Notes under the pieces: generated by a model
Databases searched by the model: none
Seen by the model: the letters and a program-made list of their open reading frames with translations, nothing else
Told to the model about the DNA's origin: nothing
In this document: piece by piece, positions 8,601-17,617 of the stretch
Layout: each line of letters begins with the position of its first letter
Position numbering within the stretch: position 1 is the first letter of the stretch
Assembly: GCF_002386445.1 (NCBI RefSeq)
Contig: NZ_DGIR01000023.1
Span: 1 to 59,086 of the forward strand
DNA: 59,086 nucleotides
Origin: Pseudomonas sp. UBA4617
GTDB lineage: Bacteria > Pseudomonadota > Gammaproteobacteria > Pseudomonadales > Pseudomonadaceae
Direction: 5' to 3'
Translations under genes and position numbers: made by a program

Positions 8601-8637
8601 AAAAATGCCGATGCCGCCTTTCGGCGCGCATCGGCAT
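8601..8637 (-). terminator. Rho-independent terminator of lipA
   Basis: Read on the minus strand, ATGCCGATGC and GCATCGGCAT form a 10-bp stem whose 13-base interior is itself partly paired (GCC/GGC), followed at once by TTTTTG. It starts 18 bases after the lipA stop, the clearest intrinsic terminator in the window. Confidence 0.88.
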
Positions 8638-8655
8638 GTGTGGCCCACGCTTTGA

Positions 8656-9672
8656 TCAGAGCTTGATCTTGGCTTCGTGAGCCTGCTGGTCGGCGTGGTA
8701 CGAAGAACGCACCAGCGGCCCGGAAGCGACGTTCTTGAAGCCCATCTTGTAACCTTCCTCGGCGAACCAGGCGAAGGTGTCCGGATGGACGAAACGCTGC
8801 ACCGGCAGGTGACTGCGCGATGGTTGCAGGTACTGGCCGAGGGTGAGCATGTCAATGTCATGTTCACGCATGCGGTGCATCACTTCGATTACCTCGTCGT
8901 CGGTCTCGCCCAGACCCAGCATCAGGCCCGACTTGGTCGGAACGTGCGGTACCAATTGCTTGAACTTCTGCAGCAGGTCCAGCGACCAGTCGTAGTCCGA
9001 ACCCGGACGCGCGGCCTTGTACAGGCGCGGTACGGTCTCGAGGTTGTGGTTGAACACATCCGGCGGCTCTTGCGCGGTGATTTCCAGGGCAACGTCCATG
9101 CGGCCACGGTAGTCCGGCACCAGGGTTTCCAGCTGTACGCCCGGCGAAAGCGCGCGGATTTCGCGGATGCAGTCAGCGAAGTGCTGGGCCCCACCGTCGC
9201 GCAGGTCGTCGCGGTCCACCGAAGTGATCACCACATACTTAAGGCGCAGGTCGGCGATGGCGATGGCCAGGTTCTTCGGCTCATCCTGGTCCAGCGGCTT
9301 CGGCCGGCCATGACCGACGTCGCAGAACGGGCAGCGGCGGGTGCAGATGTCACCCATGATCATGAAGGTCGCGGTACCGCCGGAGAAGCACTCGCCCAGG
9401 TTCGGGCAGGACGCCTCTTCGCATACGCTATGCAGCTTGTGCTTGCGCAGCAGTTGCTTGATGCGGTCCACCTCGGGCGAGACCGGGATGCGCACGCGGA
9501 TCCAGTCGGGCTTCTTCGGCAGCTCGTCGGTGGGGATGATCTTCACCGGGATGCGCGCCACCTTCTCGGCACCACGCAACTTGACCCCGGCTTCCACCTT
9601 TTTCGGCGCTGGGCGCGCGGTGGCATCCTGGGTAGGTATCAGGTTCGGCACGGCTTCTTGCACAGTTGTCAT
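8656..9672 (-). CDS. lipA: Lipoyl synthase (radical SAM)
   Basis: LipA inserts two sulfur atoms into octanoyl groups on the lipoyl domains of 2-oxoacid dehydrogenases and the glycine cleavage H protein. The 338-residue sequence has both iron-sulfur cluster motifs: the auxiliary CxxxxCxxxxxC (Cys84, Cys89, Cys95) and the radical SAM CxxxCxxC (Cys110, Cys114, Cys117). The N-terminal 35 residues before KLRGAEKVARIP are variable, as usual. It starts 2 bases after the end of lipB and ends at a strong terminator, so it is the last gene of ybeD-lipB-lipA. Confidence 0.97.
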   Translation of the reverse strand: MTTVQEAVPNLIPTQDATARPAPKKVEAGVKLRGAEKVARIPVKIIPTDELPKKPDWIRVRIPVSPEVDRIKQLLRKHKLHSVCEEASCPNLGECFSGGTATFMIMGDICTRRCPFCDVGHGRPKPLDQDEPKNLAIAIADLRLKYVVITSVDRDDLRDGGAQHFADCIREIRALSPGVQLETLVPDYRGRMDVALEITAQEPPDVFNHNLETVPRLYKAARPGSDYDWSLDLLQKFKQLVPHVPTKSGLMLGLGETDDEVIEVMHRMREHDIDMLTLGQYLQPSRSHLPVQRFVHPDTFAWFAEEGYKMGFKNVASGPLVRSSYHADQQAHEAKIKL

Positions 9673-9674
9673 AT

Positions 9675-10322
9675 TCAGTCGATTCCGCCCGTGAGGGTCG
9701 TCTGCTCAGCGTAGTCGAGGTGCTTGACCAGCTGTCCGCGCAGCCTTGTCCTGACCTCGTCGAGTTCGATCGGACCTGCCAGGTCGCGCAGCTGGGTCAT
9801 CGCCAGCCCCGCATAGCCGCAGGGGTTGATTCGGCGGAATGGCGCAAGGTCCATGTCCACGTTCAGGGCAAGGCCGTGGAACGAACGGCCATTGCGGATT
9901 CGCAGGCCGAGGGAGGCGATTTTCGCTCCGTCGACATAGACGCCCGGGGCATCGGGCTTGGCCGCAGCCTGGACATCATAACTGGCGAGCAGGTCGATGA
10001 GGGTCTGCTCGATACGGCTGACCAGCTCACGCACGCCAAACCCCAGCCGACGCACATCCAGCAGCAGGTAGGCCACCAGTTGCCCGGGGCCATGGTAGGT
10101 CACCTGGCCACCGCGGTCGGTCTGTACCACCGGGATGTCGCCCGGCACCAACAGGTGCTCGGCCTTGCCGGCCTGGCCCTGGGTGAAGACTGCGGGGTGC
10201 TCGACCAGCCAGATTTCATCCTGGCTGTCCGGGCTGCGCTGCTCGGTGAAACGCCGCATGGCCTCCAGCACCGGTTCATACGGCTGCAGGCCAAGCTCGC
10301 GGAAACCGAGGCAGGTGGACAT
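9675..10322 (-). CDS. lipB: Lipoyl(octanoyl) transferase
   Basis: LipB moves the octanoyl group from acyl carrier protein onto lipoyl domains, the step before LipA. The 215-residue protein has the catalytic pair seen in the family: Lys134 in GAKIASLG and Cys168 in INPCGY, plus the substrate-pocket block GGQVTYHGPGQLV (71-83). Its ATG shares one base with the stop codon of the upstream DUF493 gene (TGATG), which suggests coupled translation. Confidence 0.97.
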   Translation of the reverse strand: MSTCLGFRELGLQPYEPVLEAMRRFTEQRSPDSQDEIWLVEHPAVFTQGQAGKAEHLLVPGDIPVVQTDRGGQVTYHGPGQLVAYLLLDVRRLGFGVRELVSRIEQTLIDLLASYDVQAAAKPDAPGVYVDGAKIASLGLRIRNGRSFHGLALNVDMDLAPFRRINPCGYAGLAMTQLRDLAGPIELDEVRTRLRGQLVKHLDYAEQTTLTGGID

Positions 10323-10597
10323 CAGAGCACCATTTTCACGATGCCGGTAGCGCGCAGGGCGCTGTTGATATCGTGCAGCTGGTTCTCGCTTTCGGCAACG
10401 ATGTGCAGTTGCACGGTGGTGTACTTGCCTTCCTTGCTCTGGCGCTCGGCCAGCGTGGCAAGGTCGACCTTGGCGTGCTTGCTGAGGATCTCGATCACGG
10501 TGTCACGGAAACCGACCACGGTATCGCCGATGACCTTGATCGGGTAATCGTCGCAGGGGAATTCGATCTTGTGCGACTTGACGTCTGGTTCGCTCAT
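10322..10597 (-). CDS. ybeD: DUF493 (YbeD-like) small protein
   Basis: A 91-residue protein of the DUF493 family, known to have an ACT-like ferredoxin fold; E. coli YbeD lies in the same place beside dacA and lipB. The sequence shows the family pattern FPCDDYPIKVIGD near the start and YTTVQLHIVAESENQL in the second half. Function is unproven; conserved linkage with lipB and dacA suggests a regulatory role in lipoate or envelope metabolism, which is inference. It is first in a ybeD-lipB-lipA unit. Confidence 0.9.
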   Translation of the reverse strand: MSEPDVKSHKIEFPCDDYPIKVIGDTVVGFRDTVIEILSKHAKVDLATLAERQSKEGKYTTVQLHIVAESENQLHDINSALRATGIVKMVL

Positions 10598-10633
10598 GGC
10601 GGAAACGGCCTCGTAAGCCGTGGCAACAACAAC

Positions 10634-10656
10634 GCCCCCGCAGGATACGCGGGGGC
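10634..10656 (-). terminator. Terminator-like hairpin after dacA
   Basis: GCCCCCGC and GCGGGGGC pair over 8 bp around a 7-base loop; on the minus strand GTTGTTGTTG follows. It lies between the dacA stop and the ybeD start, and probably ends or attenuates dacA transcription. Confidence 0.7.
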
Positions 10657-10670
10657 ATGCAGGTCACGTA

Positions 10671-11831
10671 TCAGTTGAACAACCCGTAGAAGAATAGACG
10701 GATGCTATCCCACATACGGCGGAAGAAACCACCTTCCTCGACGCCGTCAAGGGCAATCAGGTCGGCGCTGTGAACCACTTTCTCGTCCAGTTTGACTTCC
10801 ACTTTGCCGATCACGTCACCTTTGGCAATCGGTGCAGTGAGTTGCGGGTTCATGGTCATCGAAGCCACCAGACGTTTAAGCTGTCCTTTAGGCATGGTCA
10901 TGGTCAGGTCTTCGGCCAGGCCAGCTTTGACCTCGCCGGTGGCGCCTTTCCAGACTGGCGCCTTGGTCAGCTCGGTGCCTTTCTGGTAGAAGGTCTGGGT
11001 TTCGAAGAAGCGGAAGCCGTAGGTCAGCAGCTTCTGGGTCTCTGCCGCACGCGACTGCTCGCTGTTGGTGCCGAATACCACGGCGATCAGGCGCTGGCCG
11101 TCGCGAACGGCCGAAGCCACCATGCAGTAGCCGGCTTCTTCGGTGTGGCCGGTCTTCAGGCCGTCTACCGTCTTGTCACGCCACAGCAGCAGGTTGCGGT
11201 TCGGCTGCTTGATGTTGTTCCAGAAGAATTCCTTCTGCGAATAGATGGCGTAGTGGGCCGGGTCGACATTGATGATCGCGCGGGCCAGGGTCGCCATGTC
11301 ATGTGCCGACGAGTAGTGGTCCGGATGAGGCAGACCGGTCGGGTTCATGAAGTGGCTGTTGCTCATGCCCAGGTCGGCAGCAGTCTTGTTCATCATGTCG
11401 GCGAAGGCGTCTTCGCTGCCGGCGATGTGCTCGGCCAGGGCGACCGAGGCGTCGTTGCCGGACTGGATGATGATGCCGTGCAGCAGGTCGCTGACGGTCA
11501 CCTGGCTGCCCACCTTGATGAACATGCGCGAACCGCCGGTACGCCAGGCGTTTTCGCTGACGGTAACCGGATCGTTTTCGCCGATCTGGCCGCGACGGAT
11601 GTCCAGGGTGGCGATGTAGGCGGTCATCAGCTTGGTCAGGCTGGCCGGCGGCAGGCGCTCGTCACCGTTGTTCTCGACCAGCACGTTGCCGCTGGACGCG
11701 TCCATGAGTACGTAGGACTTGGCTGCCAGTTGCGGTGGTGCCGGTGTCATCTGCTCAGCCGCGAAGGCGGCCGGCGTGATCATCAGCAGTACGGGCAGGC
11801 AAAGTCGTTTGGCAAGGTTGGTGATGTTCAT
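10671..11831 (-). CDS. dacA: D-alanyl-D-alanine carboxypeptidase (PBP5/6 family)
   Basis: DacA trims the terminal D-Ala from peptidoglycan pentapeptides in the periplasm. The 386-residue protein has a signal peptide (cleavage likely after AAFA, near residue 24), then the penicillin-binding motifs SLTK (Ser64, Lys67), SGN (124-126) and KTG (226-228). A beta-rich C-terminal domain is followed by an amphipathic C-terminal helix (FFRRMWDSIRLFFYGLFN) that anchors the enzyme to the inner membrane. It follows rlpA after a 228-base gap, so it probably has its own promoter. Confidence 0.96.
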   Translation of the reverse strand: MNITNLAKRLCLPVLLMITPAAFAAEQMTPAPPQLAAKSYVLMDASSGNVLVENNGDERLPPASLTKLMTAYIATLDIRRGQIGENDPVTVSENAWRTGGSRMFIKVGSQVTVSDLLHGIIIQSGNDASVALAEHIAGSEDAFADMMNKTAADLGMSNSHFMNPTGLPHPDHYSSAHDMATLARAIINVDPAHYAIYSQKEFFWNNIKQPNRNLLLWRDKTVDGLKTGHTEEAGYCMVASAVRDGQRLIAVVFGTNSEQSRAAETQKLLTYGFRFFETQTFYQKGTELTKAPVWKGATGEVKAGLAEDLTMTMPKGQLKRLVASMTMNPQLTAPIAKGDVIGKVEVKLDEKVVHSADLIALDGVEEGGFFRRMWDSIRLFFYGLFN

Positions 11832-12014
11832 CCGTCTCTCGAAAATCGCTAATGGTCTGAATTTCCCTGGGCAAGATCATGTGCCCAGCGCCAGTCAGTC
11901 TAGTTTTGTGGCCGTAGGCCTGGCCCGGCAAAATGCGGCGTTATGTCGCTGCGGGCAAAAGCCGACATTGTACATGCCTGCGTCCGGCAATTCATGACAA
12001 AACCGACAGCTTGG

Positions 12015-12058
12015 TATTGCCTTCTTTTGCGGGTGCGCCCGGCAAAGAAGGCAATACG
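12015..12058. other. Long perfect 14-bp inverted repeat just after rlpA
   Basis: GTATTGCCTTCTTT (12015-12028) and AAAGAAGGCAATAC (12045-12058) are exact reverse complements, separated by 16 bases that can pair further (GGG/CCC). It begins one base beyond the rlpA stop codon on the minus strand. No clear T-run follows, so it may be a 3' stability element or a terminator of an unusual kind. Confidence 0.75.
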
Positions 12059-12059
12059 G

Positions 12060-13064
12060 TCAGTCGGCAGTGACCAGCTTGGCCTGCCCCAGGTTCGCCA
12101 GACGGATGCTGTCCTGCGCCTGCTGGATCTCGCCCTGGCTGCTGATCGGCCCGAGACGCACACGGTGCAAGGTCTGCTGGTTGCGCACGATCGAGCTGAT
12201 GAACACCGGCGCACTCACCATGCTGCTGAGCTTGGAGCGCAGCAGTTCGGCGGCGTCCGGGTTGGCGAAGGCGCCCACCTGCAGGAAGCTGCCACCATTG
12301 TTGCCGGCCGGCACGTTATTGCCGCCAACCTGCACCGGCACCACAGGTGCTGCGTGCTGTTGCGGCGGTGGCGTCCATTGCTCGACGCGCCCGGTGCTGG
12401 CCGGGATCGCCTGGGTCTGGGCCACTTGCGGCTCTTTCAGCACCATTGGCGGCGTCTGGCCACGTTGCGCCCACCATTGCTGCGGGTCGATGCCCTCGAC
12501 GCGCACGTGCGCCGTACCGATCTCGGCGTAACCGAGTTTTTTCGCCGCGGCGTAGGACAGGTCGATGATGCGATCGGAATAGAACGGCCCCCGGTCGTTC
12601 ACCCGCAGGATCACGCTGCGTCCGTTGGCCAGGTTGGTTACCTTCACGTAGGCCGGCAGCGGCAGGGTCTTGTGCGCCGCACTCATGCCGTACAGGTCGT
12701 AAAGCTCGCCGTTGGCGGTGTTCTGGCCGTGGAATTTGGTGCCATACCATGACGCAGTCCCCTCGGCGCGGTAGTTGCGCGCGTCCTGCATCGGGTAGTA
12801 GGTCTTGCCCAGCACCGTGTAGGGGTTGGCCTTGTAGTTGCCGGTGTGCACCGTCGGTGTGGCATCGGGGATCTTGCTCACATCCACGTCCCACCACGGC
12901 GCACCGTCCTTGTGTGCCCGGTTGATGTCCAGGCCTGGCTGGGTGCGCACCACATTACCGCTGCCTTGCTGGGCCGGGCGATTGGAAGAACAACTGGCCA
13001 GCAGCACGCCCACGGTGATACAGGTCAGCAGCTTGAAAGCGTTGGTAGAGATGATTGCGCGCAT
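12060..13064 (-). CDS. rlpA: Septal-ring lytic transglycosylase RlpA (lipoprotein)
   Basis: RlpA in P. aeruginosa cuts naked glycan strands that lack stem peptides and is needed for daughter-cell separation. This 334-residue protein has a lipoprotein signal ending LASC (Cys25), a double-psi beta-barrel RlpA domain (about 105-200, GTASWYGTKFHGQNTANGE at its start with the catalytic Glu and the RVNDRGPF block) and a C-terminal SPOR domain (about 255-334) that binds denuded septal glycan. Its ATG shares one base with the stop codon of the MltB-type gene upstream (TAATG). A 14-bp inverted repeat lies just past its end. Confidence 0.96.
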   Translation of the reverse strand: MRAIISTNAFKLLTCITVGVLLASCSSNRPAQQGSGNVVRTQPGLDINRAHKDGAPWWDVDVSKIPDATPTVHTGNYKANPYTVLGKTYYPMQDARNYRAEGTASWYGTKFHGQNTANGELYDLYGMSAAHKTLPLPAYVKVTNLANGRSVILRVNDRGPFYSDRIIDLSYAAAKKLGYAEIGTAHVRVEGIDPQQWWAQRGQTPPMVLKEPQVAQTQAIPASTGRVEQWTPPPQQHAAPVVPVQVGGNNVPAGNNGGSFLQVGAFANPDAAELLRSKLSSMVSAPVFISSIVRNQQTLHRVRLGPISSQGEIQQAQDSIRLANLGQAKLVTAD

Positions 13065-14074
13065 TACTTGACGCCCCGTGCTTGAACCAGCTGTTCCGAT
13101 AGCTGATGCACCGCCATGGCATACATCACGCTGCGGTTGTAGCGAGTGATCGCGTAGAAGTTCTTCAGCCCCATCCAGTATTCGGGGCCATTGTCGCCCT
13201 CGAGACGGAAGGCGGTCACAGGCAGATCATCGCGCAACGAATCATGAACCGACCAGCCAAGCGCGCGCAACTCCCCTACCGTCTTCACCGGCTCGATGCC
13301 GGTGGTCAGGCCCTCGTCGGCCCGCCCGCCGTCGACCCAGGCGCGGCTGACCACGCCTTCGCCGGCCACCCAGCCGTGGCGCTTGAAGTAGCTGGCAACG
13401 CTGCCGATGGCATCGTCCGGGTTGTTCCAGATATTGATGTGGCCGTCGCCGTCGAAGTCCACCGCAAAGTTGCGGAAGCTGCTCGGCATGAACTGCGGCA
13501 AGCCCATGGCCCCGGCGTAGGAGCCTTTGAGCGTCAACGGGTCGAGCTGCTCCTCGCGTGACAGCAGCAGGAACTCGCGCAGCTCCTTGCGGAAGAACTC
13601 GGCCCGTGGCGGGTAATCGAAGCCCAGGGTCGACAGGGCGTCGATCACCCGGTAGTTGCCGGTGTTACGACCGAAGAAGGTTTCCACGCCAATGATCGCG
13701 ACAATGTACTGCGCCGGCACGCCGTATTCCTGCTCGGCACGGGCCAGGGCCGCCTCGTGCTGGCGCCAGAAATCCACGCCACGGGCGATGCGCGCATCGG
13801 TGATGAACATCGGCCGGTAGTCCTTCCACGGCTTTACCCGTTCGGCCGGGCGCGAAATGGCATCGAGGATCGCCTGCTTGCGTTGCACCTCACCGAATAC
13901 AGCCCTCAACTGTTCGGGGGCAAAGCCATAGTCACGGCCCATTTCGCCAATGAACTGGGCCACCTGCGGCGAGTCCCCATAGTCGCCGGCATGGGCCACC
14001 TGTACAGCGCCGAACAGGCCCACCGCGCCGATCCACGGCGCACAACGGGCAGCCCAGTTACGCACTGCTTGCAT
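13064..14074 (-). CDS. mltB: Lytic murein transglycosylase B, soluble periplasmic type
   Basis: A 336-residue MltB-family enzyme (SltB1-like in P. aeruginosa, where it is also next to rodA). The catalytic Glu131 lies in AIIGVETFFGRNTG, and the family block SYAGAMGLPQFMPSS follows. The N-terminal signal ends AQVAHA-like (VQVAHA-GD near residue 29) without a lipobox Cys, so this is a soluble periplasmic form rather than a lipoprotein. AAGGTGAA precedes the ATG at 14072-14074; the open frame continues upstream into rodA, but that part is not coding. The start lies 17 bases after the rodA stop. Confidence 0.92.
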   Translation of the reverse strand: MQAVRNWAARCAPWIGAVGLFGAVQVAHAGDYGDSPQVAQFIGEMGRDYGFAPEQLRAVFGEVQRKQAILDAISRPAERVKPWKDYRPMFITDARIARGVDFWRQHEAALARAEQEYGVPAQYIVAIIGVETFFGRNTGNYRVIDALSTLGFDYPPRAEFFRKELREFLLLSREEQLDPLTLKGSYAGAMGLPQFMPSSFRNFAVDFDGDGHINIWNNPDDAIGSVASYFKRHGWVAGEGVVSRAWVDGGRADEGLTTGIEPVKTVGELRALGWSVHDSLRDDLPVTAFRLEGDNGPEYWMGLKNFYAITRYNRSVMYAMAVHQLSEQLVQARGVK

Positions 14075-14091
14075 GAAATTCTTCACCTTAT

Positions 14092-15234
14092 TCAAACCTG
14101 TGCGATCCATTTGCGGTGCGTGTGGATCGACATCAGAACGCCAAACGCTGACAGCAGCGTCACCAACGAAGTTCCGCCATAGCTGATGAAGGGCAGCGGC
14201 ACGCCCACCACGGGCAGAAGGCCGCTGACCATTCCGATATTGACGAACACATATACAAAGAAGGTCATGGTCAGGCTGCCGGCCAGCAGCTTGCCGAACA
14301 GGGTCTGCGCCTGGGCAGTGATCATCAGGCCGCGGCCAATCAGCAGCAGGTAGACAATCAGCAACAGGCAGATGCCGACCAGCCCGAATTCCTCGCCGAG
14401 CACGGCAATGATGAAGTCGGTATGGCTTTCCGGCAGGAAGTCCAGGTGCGACTGGGTACCCAGCAGCCAGCCCTTGCCGAACACGCCGCCCGAGCCGATC
14501 GCCGCCTTGGACTGGATGATGTTCCAGCCGGTGCCCAACGGGTCGCTCTCCGGATCGAGGAAGGTCAGCACCCGCTGCTTCTGGTAGTCGTGCATGACGA
14601 AGAACCACATCGCTACCGCCACCGGGACCGCCGCCGCCAGCACGCTGAGGATCCAGCGCCAGCGCAGCCCGCCCATGAACAGCACGAAGGCGCCGGAGGC
14701 GAGAATCAGCAGCGCGGTACCCAGGTCGGGCTGGCGCACGATGAGGATGAACGGCACGCCAATCAGCACCAGGCTGATCGCCACGTGCTTGAGATGCGGC
14801 GGCAAGGTACGCTTGGACAGGTACCAGGCGATGGTCGCCGGCATGATGATCTTCATGAATTCGGAGGGCTGGAAGCGAATCACCCCGGGAATGTTGATCC
14901 AGCGCGTGGCCCCCATGGCGTTGTGGCCCATCACGTCCACCACCACCAGCAGCATCACCCCGACCAGGTAGGCCAGCGGCACCCAGCGTGCCATGAACCG
15001 AGGCTCCAGCTGGGCAATGACGAACATCGAAGCGAGGCCGATGCCGAATGAGGTGGCCTGCTTGAGCAGCAGGTCCCAGTTCTTGCCACTGGCCGAGTAC
15101 AGCACGAACAGGCTGCCCGCCGCGAGGGTCAGCAGAATGACCAGCAAAGGACCGTCGACATGAATGCGCTGCAGAAAGCTGGCGCGCCGACGCATCACAT
15201 CCTCGCTGGAGAGCATGCGGTCGAAATTGTTCAT
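14092..15234 (-). CDS. rodA: Peptidoglycan glycosyltransferase RodA (SEDS)
   Basis: RodA polymerises glycan strands from lipid II during cell elongation, paired with PBP2. This 380-residue protein has about ten membrane segments and the SEDS C-terminal signature GVPLPFISYGGTSL. Its ATG shares one base with the stop of mrdA (TGATG), consistent with the stoichiometric RodA-PBP2 complex; a GTG directly upstream in frame is a weaker choice. Confidence 0.97.
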   Translation of the reverse strand: MNNFDRMLSSEDVMRRRASFLQRIHVDGPLLVILLTLAAGSLFVLYSASGKNWDLLLKQATSFGIGLASMFVIAQLEPRFMARWVPLAYLVGVMLLVVVDVMGHNAMGATRWINIPGVIRFQPSEFMKIIMPATIAWYLSKRTLPPHLKHVAISLVLIGVPFILIVRQPDLGTALLILASGAFVLFMGGLRWRWILSVLAAAVPVAVAMWFFVMHDYQKQRVLTFLDPESDPLGTGWNIIQSKAAIGSGGVFGKGWLLGTQSHLDFLPESHTDFIIAVLGEEFGLVGICLLLIVYLLLIGRGLMITAQAQTLFGKLLAGSLTMTFFVYVFVNIGMVSGLLPVVGVPLPFISYGGTSLVTLLSAFGVLMSIHTHRKWIAQV

Positions 15235-17123
15235 CACAGGGCGGATTCCTGGGTAACGGTGGCGGGCGCGAACTCGGGCTTGAGCCGGCCGTTTTCGTCG
15301 AGCAGCCAGGCGTCCATCACCTGACGTACCACCGGTGCGGCGACGCCCGAGCCCGACTCACCGTTCTCGACCATCACCGATACCACGATTTTCGGGTCGT
15401 CGGCCGGAGCGAAGGCGACGAACAGAGCATGGTCGCGGTGGCGTTCCTGGAGCTTGTTGCGGTCGTATTTCTCGCCCTGCTTGATCGCCACCACCTGGGC
15501 GGTACCGCTCTTCCCGGCAATGCGGTACTGCGCACCGATGGCCGCCTTGCGCGCGGTACCGCGTGCGTTGTGCATCACCTGCTCCATGCCATGGGTGACC
15601 TTGGCCCAGTCGGACTTGTCACGCAGCACGATGTTGTCCATGGGGTTTTCGTCCACCGGTGGCTGGCCTTCGATGGTCTTGGCCAGGTGCGGGCGGTTCC
15701 ACACCCCCTTGTTGGCGATAAGCGCGGTGGCCTGGGCCAGTTGCAACGGCGTGGCCTGCATGTAGCCCTGGCCGATACCGAGGATCAGGGTTTCGCCGGG
15801 GAACCAGGCCTGACGGCGCGTGGCGCGCTTCCATTCACGCGACGGCATGAGCCCGGCGGATTCCTCGAACATGTCCAGGGAAACCCGCTGGCCGATGCCG
15901 AACTTGTTCATGTAGCTGGACAACCGGTCGATGCCCATCTTGTGCGCCAGGTCGTAGAAGTAGGTGTCGTTGGAGCGCATGATCGCGGTGTCCAGGTCGA
16001 CCCAGCCATCGCCGCTGCGGTTCCAGTTGCGGTACTTGTGGTCGTAGTTCGGCAGTTGGTAATAGCCCGGGTCGAACACCCGGCTACCGGCATTGACCAC
16101 GCCACTGTCCAGGCCGGCAATGGCCACGGCCGGCTTGATCGTCGAACCCGGCGGGTACAGGCCGCGCAGCACGCGGTTGAACAGCGGCCGGTCGATCGAG
16201 TCGCGCAGCTCGGCATAGGCCTTGAAACCAATGCCGGTGACGAACAGGTTGGGGTCGAAGCTGGGCTGGCTGACCATCGCCAGCACTTCGCCGGTACGCG
16301 GATCAAGCGCCACCACCGCACCGCGCCGGCCACCCAGGGCAGCCTCGGCGGCTTCCTGCAGCTTGATGTCGAGGCTCAGCACAATGTCCTTGCCCGGTTT
16401 CGGGTCGGTACGCTTGAGCACGCGCAACACCCGGCCACGGGCGTTGGTCTCGACTTCCTCGTAGCCGACCTGGCCGTGCAGGGCATCTTCGTAGAACCGC
16501 TCGATGCCGGTCTTGCCAATGTGGTGGGTGCCGCTGTAGTTCACCGGGTCGAGCGTTTTCAGCTCCTTCTCGTTGATCCGCCCCACGTACCCCACCGAAT
16601 GCGCAAAGTGCGCGCCCTGAGGGTAGTGGCGCACCAGCTGGGCCACCACTTCCACCCCCGGCAGGCGGAACTGGTTCACGGCCACCCGGGCGATCTGCTC
16701 TTCGTTGAGCTCGAACAGGATCGGCACCGGCTCGAACGGCCGACGACCCTGGCGCATGCGCTTCTCGAACAGGGCGCGGTCGTCCGGGGTCAGCTCGAGC
16801 ACTTCGACGATGTTGTCCAGCACTTCCTGCCAGTTGCCCGCACGCTCGCGCGTTACGGACAGGCTGAAGCTGGGACGGTTGTCGGCAACGATCACCCCGT
16901 TACGGTCGAAGATCAGCCCGCGGGTCGGCGGGATCGGCTGCACATGCACCCGGTTGTTCTCCGAGAGTGTCGAGTGGTAGTCGTACTGGATGATCTGCAG
17001 GTAGTACAGCCGCGCGATCAGCACGCAGACAAGCATGACGATCGCCACCGCGCCGACCACGACGCGGTTGCGCACCAGGCGGGCGTCTTTCTCATGGTCC
17101 TTGAGACGGATCGGCTGCGACAT
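15234..17123 (-). CDS. mrdA: Penicillin-binding protein 2 (elongation transpeptidase)
   Basis: PBP2 crosslinks peptidoglycan in the elongasome and activates RodA. The 629-residue protein has one N-terminal membrane segment (about 22-44), a dimerisation/pedestal region, and the transpeptidase domain with STIK (Ser327-Lys330), SND (RSNDTYFYD) and KSG (GKSGTAQVV). A beta-lactam could be expected to acylate Ser327. It begins 16 bases after the end of rlmH. Confidence 0.97.
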   Translation of the reverse strand: MSQPIRLKDHEKDARLVRNRVVVGAVAIVMLVCVLIARLYYLQIIQYDYHSTLSENNRVHVQPIPPTRGLIFDRNGVIVADNRPSFSLSVTRERAGNWQEVLDNIVEVLELTPDDRALFEKRMRQGRRPFEPVPILFELNEEQIARVAVNQFRLPGVEVVAQLVRHYPQGAHFAHSVGYVGRINEKELKTLDPVNYSGTHHIGKTGIERFYEDALHGQVGYEEVETNARGRVLRVLKRTDPKPGKDIVLSLDIKLQEAAEAALGGRRGAVVALDPRTGEVLAMVSQPSFDPNLFVTGIGFKAYAELRDSIDRPLFNRVLRGLYPPGSTIKPAVAIAGLDSGVVNAGSRVFDPGYYQLPNYDHKYRNWNRSGDGWVDLDTAIMRSNDTYFYDLAHKMGIDRLSSYMNKFGIGQRVSLDMFEESAGLMPSREWKRATRRQAWFPGETLILGIGQGYMQATPLQLAQATALIANKGVWNRPHLAKTIEGQPPVDENPMDNIVLRDKSDWAKVTHGMEQVMHNARGTARKAAIGAQYRIAGKSGTAQVVAIKQGEKYDRNKLQERHRDHALFVAFAPADDPKIVVSVMVENGESGSGVAAPVVRQVMDAWLLDENGRLKPEFAPATVTQESAL

Positions 17124-17139
17124 CGGGCTGCTTAGAGGT

Positions 17140-17607
17140 TCATTTGTGATAAGGATGCCCGGACAACACGGTCCAGGCGCGGTAGATCTGCTCGCCGATG
17201 AGTATCCTTACCAACGGGTGCGGCAGGGTCAACGGCGACAGCGACCAGCGTTGCTCGGCGCGGGCACAGACCTCAGGCGCCAGGCCCTCCGGGCCGCCCA
17301 CCATCAGATTCACCGTGCGCGCATCCAGGCGCCAGCGGTCCAGCTCTGTCGCCAGTTGCTCGGTACTCCAGGGCTTGCCATGGACTTCGAGGGTGACGAT
17401 GCGCTCCCCCGGCTGAACCTTGCTCAGCATGGCCTCGCCCTCCTGACGAATCAGGCGGGTGACATCGGCATTCTTGCCCCGGGTATTCAGCGGGATTTCC
17501 ACCAGCTCCAGCGACAGCTCGGCGGGCAGGCGCTTGGCATACTCGTGCCAGCCTTCCTCGACCCACTTCGGCATGCGCGAGCCGACCGCGATCAGGCGCA
17601 GACGCAC
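17140..17607 (-). CDS. rlmH: 23S rRNA (pseudouridine-1915 N3)-methyltransferase
   Basis: RlmH methylates the pseudouridine at position 1915 in helix 69 of 23S rRNA, using S-adenosylmethionine. A SPOUT-class enzyme of 155 residues, the exact usual length when read from the GTG at 17605-17607 (VRLRLIAVG, read as Met). The C-terminal knot is visible in NLMVGGPEGLAP and LTLPHPLVRILIGEQIYRAW. The open frame continues further upstream without family similarity, so I did not use it. It lies 10 bases after rsfS. Confidence 0.95.
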   Translation of the reverse strand: MRLRLIAVGSRMPKWVEEGWHEYAKRLPAELSLELVEIPLNTRGKNADVTRLIRQEGEAMLSKVQPGERIVTLEVHGKPWSTEQLATELDRWRLDARTVNLMVGGPEGLAPEVCARAEQRWSLSPLTLPHPLVRILIGEQIYRAWTVLSGHPYHK

Positions 17608-17617
17608 AGCGCTATCC

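Noticed and set aside
14075..14608. Upstream extension of the MltB frame into rodA
   Set aside because: It overlaps the conserved C-terminal half of rodA in another frame; a signal peptide starts at MQAVRNW.
15429..17135. 568-codon open frame antisense to mrdA
   Set aside because: mrdA has all transpeptidase motifs; the opposite frame is His/Gly/Val-rich shadow coding.
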